Virus record (IMG/VR): IMGVR_UViG_3300046794_000311
Coordinates: 1-64,000 of that record
Strand: one strand, 5' to 3'
Origin: a virus
Length of the DNA: 64,000 bases
The number at the start of each line of letters is the position of its first letter. Position 1 is the stretch's first letter. The notes below the pieces were generated by a model, which was given only the letters and a program-made list of their open reading frames with translations, ran no database searches and had not been told where the DNA came from. The position numbers were made by a program, and so were the translations under genes. Positions 56,453 to 63,720 of this stretch are shown here, one piece after another.

Positions 56453-58153
56453 TCAGACGGAGGGCGCGACGCTGTCGCAGCCGACGGCCAGCAGCAGGCC
56501 GCCCCAGTCGGCAGCGGCCCAGCCCTTGCCACCGACCCAGTCGGCACCCTCGGTGTACGCCTGGCCCAACAGGTCGTAGCCATCGGCGATGTTCATCCGC
56601 TCGACGTCGTCACCGAGGCGGACCCATACGTGCAGCTCCCGCAGTCGCGCGAGGGAGTCGGATTCCGACTGCCCTTCCGGGGCGTATCGCTTGGCCATTC
56701 CGGCCGCGCCGCCCTCGAACATCCGCAGCGGATTCCGAACCGGTTCCGGCGCGGTGTCCACCACAGAATCCGACTGGGAAACCGGCGCGGGCTCCTCGAC
56801 GATTTCCGGCTGCGCCTCCTCGACGACAACCGGCTCGGCCGGGGCGCTGGGCGCCTCCTCGACGACCTCGGGAGCCTCGACGGGCGCGGGGGCCGGGGTG
56901 GCCTTCTTGCGGGGCGTACGCGGCTTCTTGACCGGGTCGATCTCGTACGCCTTGGGCTCCGGCACGGCGGTCTCGACGAGGGTGCAGCGGGTGAGGACGG
57001 TCGACTTGATGCCCTTGTACTCGTCGTGCTCCTTGACCGTGCCACGGAAGGTGACGCGCACGCCCGTGTTCTCGCCGAGGGCGTTGTTGGACGCGAACCA
57101 CTTCACGATCACGCCGGACAGTTCGTCGCGGACCTGGTAGAGGGTGGTGGCGCCGTACAGGCCGTCGATGTACCGGATGGACTCGATCATGCCGGTGAAG
57201 GTGATGCGGGAGCCCTTGATGCCCTTGGCCTTGTCGGGCGCGGTGCCGATCCACTCGGACGGCTTCTCGCTGCGCGCCTTACGGATGAGGGTCTGCTCGT
57301 TGAAGCGGGCCCACGCCTGCGGGGCGGAGACGAGGATGCCGAAGTTGCGGGAGGACGCGCGCTTACCGGCCGCGATGGCCTTGAGGTTGAGGACGTACTC
57401 CGAGGTGCCGGAGAAGTCGTCGGAGAGGATGAACGCGCGGATCTCGGCGGCCTTCTCCTTGGCCTCGGCCGCGAGCGGGCGCATGGCCTCGGCGAACTCC
57501 TTGTCGCGGCGGCCCTTGCCGGGGTTGATGGCGTTGCGCACGAGCTGCACGGTGGGGGTGGCGTGGTAGTCCTGGGAGCGGACGAACCCGAACGCCTTGA
57601 CGCAGGCCCAGGCGTAGGCGAGGACGGTGTCAGTGGAGACGTCGCGGTCTCCCCCGCCGAAGCCGTAGAACTCCTTCTCCTCGTCGTCGTCGGCCGGGGT
57701 CGACGGCCAGGAGATGCCGGTCTCCCAGCCGAGGAAGTCCTTGATGCAGGAGCGGCCGATCTGCTTCTCCTCGCCGGTCTCCTCGTTCTTGACGAGGAAG
57801 GTCTCCCGGCGCATGCGGTTCTTCTGGCAGTGGTCGCACCAGCCCTCGCGCAGGCCGTCGCGGTCGACGGAGTGCACGCCCGGAGCGGTGCGCACGATCA
57901 GGCCCGCGTTCTCGTCCCAGTCCAGGGTCGCGAGGAAGGTCCAGCCGTTGTGCTTGGGGGCCTCGCCGGAGAACTCGACGTCGTACATGATCTCGACGAC
58001 CTCGAAGCCCATGTCGTCCTTGCTCTTGACCTCGACCTCGGTGACCTTGAGGTCCAGGCGGCCGGTCAGGCCCTTCTTCGACGCGCGGGCGTTGATCTTC
58101 TCGATCTTCTCCAGCGTGTTGGTGAGCTGGAAGTGGTCGATGCGAGCGGGCAT
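56453..58153 (-). CDS. Large zinc/OB-fold-like DNA-metabolism protein, function unknown
   Basis: 566 residues behind the shared leader. Zinc knuckle GWCDHCQKNRMRRETF (~105-120), helical middle, an OB-like domain (~310-380; SRITFTGMIESIRYIDGLYG, VRVTFRGTVKEHDEYK), then a long Pro/Glu/Val-rich linker and an acidic C-terminal domain (DGYDLLGQAYTEGADWVGGK). Probably nucleic-acid binding. Flanked by a 37-bp direct repeat with terminators, as if a movable cassette. Confidence 0.6.
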   Translation of the reverse strand: MPARIDHFQLTNTLEKIEKINARASKKGLTGRLDLKVTEVEVKSKDDMGFEVVEIMYDVEFSGEAPKHNGWTFLATLDWDENAGLIVRTAPGVHSVDRDGLREGWCDHCQKNRMRRETFLVKNEETGEEKQIGRSCIKDFLGWETGISWPSTPADDDEEKEFYGFGGGDRDVSTDTVLAYAWACVKAFGFVRSQDYHATPTVQLVRNAINPGKGRRDKEFAEAMRPLAAEAKEKAAEIRAFILSDDFSGTSEYVLNLKAIAAGKRASSRNFGILVSAPQAWARFNEQTLIRKARSEKPSEWIGTAPDKAKGIKGSRITFTGMIESIRYIDGLYGATTLYQVRDELSGVIVKWFASNNALGENTGVRVTFRGTVKEHDEYKGIKSTVLTRCTLVETAVPEPKAYEIDPVKKPRTPRKKATPAPAPVEAPEVVEEAPSAPAEPVVVEEAQPEIVEEPAPVSQSDSVVDTAPEPVRNPLRMFEGGAAGMAKRYAPEGQSESDSLARLRELHVWVRLGDDVERMNIADGYDLLGQAYTEGADWVGGKGWAAADWGGLLLAVGCDSVAPSV

Positions 58154-58192
58154 GTCGTGCCTCCTGGTGCGGAGCGGTTGTTGATGGGCACG

Positions 58193-58221
58193 ACATTACG
58201 GGTTCTGGAAGCCGTTGTCTA
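58193..58221 (-). promoter_or_regulatory. Putative promoter
   Basis: Minus strand TAGACA (58221-58216), 17-bp spacer, TAATGT (58198-58193). Spacer and -10 carry AACCCGTAAT. Confidence 0.45.
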
Positions 58222-58245
58222 GCTGTTTGCGGATCCGTCTTTCGC

Positions 58246-58282
58246 GTGTTCTCATGGACGCCGAAGGCCCCCACCGGCCAGC
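58246..58282. repeat. 37-bp direct repeat, copy 2
   Basis: Same 37 bases as 56383-56419, 1.86 kb apart in the same orientation. Confidence 0.75.
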
Positions 58283-58301
58283 TCGATTCGGTGGGGGCCT
58301 T
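58264..58301 (-). terminator. Terminator
   Basis: AAGGCCCCCACCG (58264-58276) and CGGTGGGGGCCTT (58289-58301). Confidence 0.8.
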
Positions 58302-58319
58302 CGTCATGTCCCGGGCCTG

Positions 58320-58778
58320 CTAGGCCGGGCGGAGCGCTCCGGTGATGTTGCGCCGGAGCAGGCGGTACAGGACGCGCCAGCCGGTCTTCTTGTCCTCCGG
58401 GGCGTCCATGCCGTGGTCCTTCTCCCAGGCTTCCTGGACGCGGCGCAGAAGGGCGTTCCACTGGTTGGCGTCGATGAGCGGTGCGCAGGTGGCGCAGGCC
58501 ATCCAGTCGCCCTCGTAGCCCTGCATCTTGCCGGTCACCGGGTTCCGTCCGGCCAGGAAATCCGCCACCGGCAGGACGAACATTTCCGACCCGAGATCCT
58601 GGTTGCAGAAGTCGCAGCGTCCCTTGACTTTTCCGGTCTCGGGATCCACGGGAATTGCCTTGTGGCCGGAGAGGGAATCCTGCTCGTGGTGCTCCCAGGT
58701 GACCTCGCCCGTCCCCTTGGCGACGTTCCGCTCAAGGGGGCGCTTGCAGACCTGACAGACCATGGGCGGTGTGCTCAC
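58320..58778 (-). CDS. Zinc-finger protein with three CxxC sites
   Basis: 152 residues from the GTG in a GTGA overlap with the upstream stop. CQVC, CDFC and CATC knuckles suggest one or two zinc-ribbon modules; C-terminal helical (VLYRLLRRNITGALRP). Function unknown. Confidence 0.65.
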   Translation of the reverse strand: MSTPPMVCQVCKRPLERNVAKGTGEVTWEHHEQDSLSGHKAIPVDPETGKVKGRCDFCNQDLGSEMFVLPVADFLAGRNPVTGKMQGYEGDWMACATCAPLIDANQWNALLRRVQEAWEKDHGMDAPEDKKTGWRVLYRLLRRNITGALRPA

Positions 58779-59380
58779 TGGGCGATCTCCTGGCCCGGCT
58801 TGAGGACGCGGTACTCGGTGCCGTCCTCGGCGGTGAGGACGTCGCCGTTCTCCATGTCGGCGATGTGCGCGGCCAGCTCGCCGTAGCGAAGGCCCCGGCG
58901 CTGCATGTCGTCGGTCAGGGTTCCCCACGCGGCGTCGTGGCCGCTCTTCTCGGAGGTGCCGACCGTGCGCCATCCCGCGCCCTCGTGGCGGTCCTTGATC
59001 TGCGCCCAGTGGGCCGGGGCGGTGGTCGCGGGGTTGTCCAGGTACCAGCGCTTCGCGTCCTCGAACAGAGTGACCGTGGAGTCGGCGCTGTCCAGGGTCG
59101 GGAACTTCTCGCGGTTGCCGTCGATCAGCAGGGCGGAGACCTGCGCGCGGGTGAGCCGAAGGTTGAACGTCGGCTCGTCCGCCTTCTCCTCCACGGTGAC
59201 GCGGTAGGTGCGGGTGGCGTCGGTGCCGGAGCCGTCGTTGACGAGCACGTCCAGGGCCCACGGGCCGGTCGTCTCGGGGTTGACGAAGTCGACGTTCAGC
59301 ACGTCCTCCGTGCGCAGGCTCGGGCGGGCCGGGCTGGAGAGCATGTCGCCGATCAGCTTTCGAAGACCGAGGAGATTCAT
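58775..59380 (-). CDS. Hypothetical protein
   Basis: 201 residues, with beta N-terminal half (ALDVLVNDGSGTDATRTYRV), helices (RLTRAQVSALLIDGNREKFP) and acidic parts. Promoter at 59422-59451. Function unknown. Confidence 0.55.
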   Translation of the reverse strand: MNLLGLRKLIGDMLSSPARPSLRTEDVLNVDFVNPETTGPWALDVLVNDGSGTDATRTYRVTVEEKADEPTFNLRLTRAQVSALLIDGNREKFPTLDSADSTVTLFEDAKRWYLDNPATTAPAHWAQIKDRHEGAGWRTVGTSEKSGHDAAWGTLTDDMQRRGLRYGELAAHIADMENGDVLTAEDGTEYRVLKPGQEIAQ

Positions 59381-59421
59381 CCGTCGCTCCTTATTCGGGC
59401 GGGGTGGTTGGTGACAGGACG

Positions 59422-59451
59422 AAGCTAGTCGTCGTTGTTACGTGTTGTCAA
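59422..59451 (-). promoter_or_regulatory. Putative promoter
   Basis: Minus strand TTGACA (59451-59446), 18-bp spacer containing ACACGTAAC, TAGCTT (59427-59422). Confidence 0.6.
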
Positions 59452-59465
59452 GTGCTCTCAGGAAC

Positions 59466-59675
59466 TTACTTGACTGCGGTGTGCCTGCGCTGGACGATGC
59501 GACCGGTGCGGGGCTGCTCGATGTCCTCCGGCTCGACCGCCTGGCCGGGCTTGAAGGGGCCGACGACCGTGCCACCCATCTGCTTGGCGGCCGTCTCCGC
59601 AGCGCTCCGGCTGTAGCTGACGCCGGTCACCCGACGTACGCCGTCGGCGGTGTACAGGACCTTGAAGTTCTCCAC
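59466..59675 (-). CDS. Small hypothetical protein
   Basis: 69 residues from GTG behind GGGAGCATCACC. VLYTADGVRRVTGVSYSRSA and a basic C-terminus (RTGRIVQRRHTAVK). Function unknown. Confidence 0.5.
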   Translation of the reverse strand: MENFKVLYTADGVRRVTGVSYSRSAAETAAKQMGGTVVGPFKPGQAVEPEDIEQPRTGRIVQRRHTAVK

Positions 59676-59689
59676 GGTGATGCTCCCGA

Positions 59690-60358
59690 TCAGGCGAGGA
59701 TGTCGGCGAGGCGCTGGGCCTGGGGCAGGGCGTGCTCGATATCCCAGTCGTCGAAGTAGCGCTTGCCCAGGTAGAAGTCGGCGGCCTGCGCGGCGTCCTC
59801 CTCGCTCTTGAGGTTGGCGCGCACGTAGCCGACCATCATGCCGTGCTCGCCCTCGATCACGCGGGCGCCGTAGGACGCGGTCTCGGGGTACCCCGGGGTG
59901 CTGTAGTCCTTGCGCATCCAGCGGACGATCTCGACCTTGTCGCCCTCGGGGAACTCGGTGCTGGTGATGGTTCGCACCAGCTCGCCGTCGTCGCCGTAGC
60001 CGGAGGGGCCCTCGCCCTCGGCGTAGCCGAACAAGGTCTCGAACCGGGGCAGGTCGTAGTAGAGACCGTGGCGGAACTTCGCGCGGTTGTAGTCGCCCAT
60101 GGAGACGTAGTTCTTCAGTCCGTCGATCTCCTGCCGGGTCAGGTCGCGGTGACCGATCCGGACCACGGTGACGTCCTTGGGCTCGCCCTTGACCTTGCGG
60201 GTGAGCTGCACCCGACCGCTCGTGCCGATGGACGAGATGGTGACGGCGGACGTCTTGGTGACGTTGATGACGATCCGCCGGTCCTTCCATGTCCTGTAGT
60301 CCTGCTCGATGATGTCGCCGATGCCCAGCTCGCGGGCGGGGATCTCCTGGGCGGACAT
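59690..60358 (-). CDS. Hypothetical protein
   Basis: 222 residues behind GAGAAGGAGCGCACC. N-terminal beta/SH3-like part (DRRIVINVTKTSAVTISSIG, VVRIGHRDLTRQEIDGLKN), then acidic central part and helical end. Function unknown. Confidence 0.55.
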   Translation of the reverse strand: MSAQEIPARELGIGDIIEQDYRTWKDRRIVINVTKTSAVTISSIGTSGRVQLTRKVKGEPKDVTVVRIGHRDLTRQEIDGLKNYVSMGDYNRAKFRHGLYYDLPRFETLFGYAEGEGPSGYGDDGELVRTITSTEFPEGDKVEIVRWMRKDYSTPGYPETASYGARVIEGEHGMMVGYVRANLKSEEDAAQAADFYLGKRYFDDWDIEHALPQAQRLADILA

Positions 60359-60371
60359 GGTGCGCTCCTTC

Positions 60372-60611
60372 TCAGACTCGGGTGGTGGCGTTGGGGACGC
60401 GGGGGCAGCCCTCGGCAATGTAGTCCTGCCAACTGACAATGCTGTTCCGCGTCGCCTGCATGCGTGTGAGGAGGAAGCGCTGGCGGGCGGCCTTGCTCTC
60501 CGTGCGCCACTGGGCCTCCAGGACCTTCAGGCCCTGCTCGCGCTGCTCGATCAGCGTCTCAGCAGCGCTCTGGCGCTCGGCAAGCAGGAAGGACCGGAAC
60601 GGGCTCGACAC
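60372..60611 (-). CDS. Small helical protein
   Basis: 79 residues from GTG behind the leader AGGAGGCATCCC. All helical: LIEQREQGLKVLEAQWRTES, KAARQRFLLTRMQATRN. Function unknown. Confidence 0.55.
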   Translation of the reverse strand: MSSPFRSFLLAERQSAAETLIEQREQGLKVLEAQWRTESKAARQRFLLTRMQATRNSIVSWQDYIAEGCPRVPNATTRV

Positions 60612-60646
60612 GGGATGCCTCCTGTTGTGGGGCGGGTGATGGGAAA

Positions 60647-60676
60647 AGACTAAGGGGACCGCTCGACAGTTGTCAA
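60647..60676 (-). promoter_or_regulatory. Putative promoter
   Basis: Minus strand TTGACA (60676-60671), 18-bp spacer, TAGTCT (60652-60647). Confidence 0.55.
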
Positions 60677-60703
60677 GCGATCCCCTCAAACTGCTTGTCA
60701 GAC

Positions 60704-61057
60704 TCAGACCTCGATCACCAGCGAGTCAGGCGAGGTCGGCGCGGGCTCCTTCGGCCGGAAGTGCTCGACGACGTCCCTCACCCACTGCGGGATGCCGTCG
60801 TTCTCCAGGGAGAAGGAGGTCAGGTGCTCAACCTGTCCCGGGGTACCGTCCTGCTTCAGCAGGACCCCGATGACCGGCAGGGACGCGGTCGTCCACTCGC
60901 CGTTGGTGCTCGGCCAGTAGGTCAGGTGGAACCGGACGACCTTCATCTCCTTGTCCTTGGCCCGGCCCGAGTAGGCCCCGGTGGGGACGATCGGGCCGTC
61001 CTCGACGGGGACGAAGACCTCGCGGCGGGTGCTCCAGTTGGTGGGGGCGATCTTCAT
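60704..61057 (-). CDS. Hypothetical protein
   Basis: 117 residues behind the leader AGGAGGAGCACCACC. Beta-rich: KEMKVVRFHLTYWPSTNG, WTTASLPVIGVLLKQDGTPG, and a C-terminal VRDVVEHFRPKEPAPTSP. Function unknown. Confidence 0.55.
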   Translation of the reverse strand: MKIAPTNWSTRREVFVPVEDGPIVPTGAYSGRAKDKEMKVVRFHLTYWPSTNGEWTTASLPVIGVLLKQDGTPGQVEHLTSFSLENDGIPQWVRDVVEHFRPKEPAPTSPDSLVIEV

Positions 61058-61088
61058 GGTGGTGCTCCTCCTGATGCGGGGTGGGTGG

Positions 61089-61220
61089 TCAGTGCTGGGG
61101 GGTTGCTGCGTCGTCCTTGGGCGCCCAGTAGTGGCCCTTGTAGACGTGGGCCGGGTAACCGTCCTGCTCGACCTTCTTCAGGTGTCCGTCGAAGCTGCGG
61201 GCACCGCACTTACAGGTCAT
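61089..61220 (-). CDS. Small zinc-knuckle peptide
   Basis: 43 residues from ATG at 61220 with GAGGACTACTGAC. MTCKCGARSFDGHLKKVEQD, then KGHYWAPKDDAATPQH. CKC plus His may bind metal. Function unknown. Confidence 0.5.
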   Translation of the reverse strand: MTCKCGARSFDGHLKKVEQDGYPAHVYKGHYWAPKDDAATPQH

Positions 61221-61221
61221 G

Positions 61222-61455
61222 TCAGTAGTCCTCGTCCCATCGCTCGCCCGCGTACGTGGGGTCGAAGCCGCTCGGCGGGACGTCGGAGAAGGGCGCGTAC
61301 TTGCGTACGATCTCCTCCTGCTTCTTCAGCCGCGCCGACCAGTGGACAGCGCAGCGCGGGAAGGACTGGCCCGTGCCAGACAGCGGGTCGCGGTACTCGA
61401 CGGGACCGCTGCACTGGCCCGTGTGCTCCTCCAGGCACTTCAGCTCGTCGGTCAT
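61222..61455 (-). CDS. Small Cys-containing protein
   Basis: 77 residues: LKCLEEHTGQCSGPVEYRDP, RCAVHWSARLKKQEEIVRKY. Widespread in actinobacterial mobile elements as far as the pattern suggests; function unknown. Shares TAATG with the next gene. Confidence 0.55.
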   Translation of the reverse strand: MTDELKCLEEHTGQCSGPVEYRDPLSGTGQSFPRCAVHWSARLKKQEEIVRKYAPFSDVPPSGFDPTYAGERWDEDY

Positions 61456-61643
61456 TACTTCTTCTCCTCGCTCCGGGCCAGGATCTCCTCGGCCGGGGCG
61501 TAGCCGGTCTGCTCGTCCAGCTCGCGGAAGACGCCCGCGTTGTCCAGCGTCTCCAGCGCGGTGATGGCGCGCTCGCTGTTGTCGCCGTCCCAGCCCTTGC
61601 GCAACCAGGCCAGGGCCTCGATGACGTCGTTGCTGTATGCCAT
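61455..61643 (-). CDS. Small helical protein
   Basis: 62 residues, YSNDVIEALAWLRKGWDGDN, SERAITALETLDNAGVFREL. Function unknown. Confidence 0.5.
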   Translation of the reverse strand: MAYSNDVIEALAWLRKGWDGDNSERAITALETLDNAGVFRELDEQTGYAPAEEILARSEEKK

Positions 61644-61645
61644 GG

Positions 61646-62056
61646 TCAGTTCTCCTCGTTCTCGTCGATCAGCTCGATTACGTCGGTGCCGGACAGCACC
61701 TTGGTGGCCGCGTTGTGCTGGGCCAGTGCCTGGACCACGTAGGTTCCGGTCTGGTCGTGCCGGGAGGTGCGCAGGTAGTGGATGATCTCGCCGCGAACCT
61801 TGCGGACGGCATCCAGGAAGACCTCGTGGCCGACCTGGCTCGCCTTCCCTCCGGCGATGTCTCGGATCTCCAGCCACGCGACGGCTTCGGCCTCATTCTC
61901 GATGAGCCGGTCCAGGTTGTGGGCCGACGTCGCGCGGCTGCCCGCCGTCAGGATCGGCTGCAAGGACTTGCCGACCTGGTCCCGCCAGCTCTGCGCGCCC
62001 TGCACGGCCTCGTCGATCTTCTTGTCGATGTACCGGGCGGTGGTCTTGGCGTCCAT
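61646..62056 (-). CDS. Helical hypothetical protein
   Basis: 136 residues, nearly all helical: KTTARYIDKKIDEAVQGAQS, EAVAWLEIRDIAGGKASQ, AVRKVRGEIIHYLRTSRHDQ. Acidic C-terminus. Function unknown. Confidence 0.55.
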   Translation of the reverse strand: MDAKTTARYIDKKIDEAVQGAQSWRDQVGKSLQPILTAGSRATSAHNLDRLIENEAEAVAWLEIRDIAGGKASQVGHEVFLDAVRKVRGEIIHYLRTSRHDQTGTYVVQALAQHNAATKVLSGTDVIELIDENEEN

Positions 62057-62061
62057 TCTGG

Positions 62062-62208
62062 CTACTCCTGGTCTCGTATCGCTGCGTGCTTGGCAGTCTT
62101 GCGGGTTCGCTGCTTGCGGGGGCGGGAATCGTGCCCTCCGGCCGCTCCGCTGCGCCGACGCTCCTGGACGGCGCGGACATGCTCGGGGGTCTGCTGCTGG
62201 GCGTTCAT
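62062..62208 (-). CDS. Small basic peptide
   Basis: 48 residues from ATG behind CCGGAGGCACCC: MNAQQQTPEHVRAVQERRRS then RPRKQRTRKTAKHAAIRDQE. Very basic; likely nucleic-acid binding. Preceded by an inverted repeat. Confidence 0.5.
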   Translation of the reverse strand: MNAQQQTPEHVRAVQERRRSGAAGGHDSRPRKQRTRKTAKHAAIRDQE

Positions 62209-62222
62209 GGGTGCCTCCGGGG

Positions 62223-62268
62223 GCCGTAGGGGAACACTCCAGGTTATGGGTTGTCCCCTACGGCTTCC
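62223..62268. repeat. Inverted repeat
   Basis: GCCGTAGGGGA and TCCCCTACGGC, perfect 11-bp arms between the 316-residue gene and the basic peptide gene; attenuator or operator. Confidence 0.55.
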
Positions 62269-62271
62269 GAG

Positions 62272-63222
62272 TTACGGCTTCACCGGGTCCTTCGCCCACT
62301 CGCGCTGGATCTTGCGCAGCTTGGCCTGGGCCTTCTTCTCGTGGGTCTCGAAGACCTCCTGGAAGGTCAGGCCCTTCTTGTGGGCGACGGCCCGGATGAG
62401 GTACCAGGCGTGGCGGGTGTTCTCGAACTGGTGCTGGGCGTAGGACTTGCGCTCGAAGTAGTGGGCCCACTCCGGGTCGTTCTCGCGCGTCTGGTCCAGC
62501 AGGACGTCCAGCAGGGCGTCGGTCGCGGCGATCTCGGCGGTGCGGAGCGTCTTGCACACGTCGTAGGAGACGTGGTCCTTGCCCGCGTACAGCTTCTCGC
62601 CCTCGGGGGTGGTGATGCTCTTGTCGGCCGACTCCTTGGCCTTGCGGGTGCGCTCTGCCTCGCGCTCCTCGCGGGCCTTGGCGGCCTCCTCCTCGTCCGG
62701 GGTGAACATCTTGGTGCCCTTGGCGTCGACCGGGGCGGTCGGATAGCAGGTGGTGCAGGCGCGCTCCCCGGCGTCGGCGACGATGTCCGCCTCCGACTGG
62801 CCGGAGTACTGGATCAGCCAGGCGAACGCGGTCCGGTACTGGCCGTTGTGGCAGGTGGAGCACTCGGTGCCGTTGTGCGCGTGACCGTTGACACTCTTGG
62901 CCAGGAAGACCCGGTTCCAGCCGCCCCGTCGGGCGTACTCGGCCTCGTAGGGGGCGGCGTCCGCCTCGGCGGCGGCCAGCTTGTTCCCCTCGGCGACGAT
63001 GAAGCGGCCGAGCCGGGCCAGGTCCTCCATCAGCTCGATGCCATCCAGTGCGGTGGTGATCCGGAGGACCCTCTCGCCCCTCTTGACCTTCTCGATCGTC
63101 GTGAAGATCTCGGCCTCGCGGCGCTTGTAGTTCACGATCCGGCTCTGGGCGCTGGCCTGGCGCTCCCAGATCGGGGCGAGAAGGGTGTCGATCTCGACCG
63201 GGGTGGCGGTGGTGAGGTCCAT
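62272..63222 (-). CDS. Zinc-binding hypothetical protein
   Basis: 316 residues. Helical N-terminus (SAQSRIVNYKRREAEIFTTI), zinc-type ECSTCHNGQYRTAF and ERACTTCYPTAP, charged middle (AREEREAERTRKAKESADKS), helical C-terminus. Cysteine pairs CSTC and CTTC could form one zinc ribbon. Function unknown. Starts behind the leader GGAGGCACACG-type sequence. Confidence 0.6.
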   Translation of the reverse strand: MDLTTATPVEIDTLLAPIWERQASAQSRIVNYKRREAEIFTTIEKVKRGERVLRITTALDGIELMEDLARLGRFIVAEGNKLAAAEADAAPYEAEYARRGGWNRVFLAKSVNGHAHNGTECSTCHNGQYRTAFAWLIQYSGQSEADIVADAGERACTTCYPTAPVDAKGTKMFTPDEEEAAKAREEREAERTRKAKESADKSITTPEGEKLYAGKDHVSYDVCKTLRTAEIAATDALLDVLLDQTRENDPEWAHYFERKSYAQHQFENTRHAWYLIRAVAHKKGLTFQEVFETHEKKAQAKLRKIQREWAKDPVKP

Positions 63223-63264
63223 CGTGTGCCTCCTGTTTCGGGGCGGTTGTTGCTGACAGGTAGA

Positions 63265-63293
63265 ACGCTACGCGGGCCCTTACTTGTTGTCAA
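63265..63293 (-). promoter_or_regulatory. Putative promoter
   Basis: Minus strand TTGACA (63293-63288), 17-bp spacer, TAGCGT (63270-63265). Confidence 0.6.
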
Positions 63294-63618
63294 GCGTAAT
63301 CGGGTTACCACTTGCGTCGATGTACTGCTCGATCTCGTAGCCCAGGTTCTTCGAGTTCAGCCGCTTCTTGCCGATGGACTTCACGCGCAGGTCAAGGCGC
63401 TTGGTCCAGTCGGCGACGTCCTTGGCGGAGATCTGCCCGACCTCGCACTGGCGCAGCCAGAGGATGGGGTCGAAGCGGTCGGACGTGCCGGTGAGGGCGT
63501 CGGCGATGTCGAAGGCGACGTGACGGCGGGCGTTGATGTCGACGTCTTCCACGGACTCCGAGAGGGCGGCGGAAAGGGTCTCGTAGTCGCTGCGGCTCAT
63601 CTGGCGGGGCGCGGGCAT
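63280..63618 (-). CDS. Hypothetical protein
   Basis: 112 residues behind the leader. MSRSDYETLSAALSESVEDV, ILWLRQCEVGQISAKDVADW, and a basic C-terminus (KSIGKKRLNSKNLGYEIEQY). The gene's 3' end overlaps the promoter region downstream. Function unknown. Confidence 0.55.
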   Translation of the reverse strand: MPAPRQMSRSDYETLSAALSESVEDVDINARRHVAFDIADALTGTSDRFDPILWLRQCEVGQISAKDVADWTKRLDLRVKSIGKKRLNSKNLGYEIEQYIDASGNPITLDNK

Positions 63619-63659
63619 GTTGTGCTCCTCCTGGTATGGGGCGGGTATTCGGTGGAACA

Positions 63660-63702
63660 GTACGGGCCGCCCAACTCAGGTGTCGAGTCGGACGGCCCGT
63701 AC
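63660..63702 (-). terminator. Terminator
   Basis: GTACGGGCCG (63660-63669) and CGGCCCGTAC (63693-63702), perfect 10-bp stem, after the gene ending at 63721. Confidence 0.75.
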
Positions 63703-63720
63703 GCAGGGGGTGCGTATGGA

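Noticed and set aside
56383-58282. 37-bp repeat considered as a CRISPR-type array
   Set aside because: Only two copies, 1.86 kb apart, with a gene between them.
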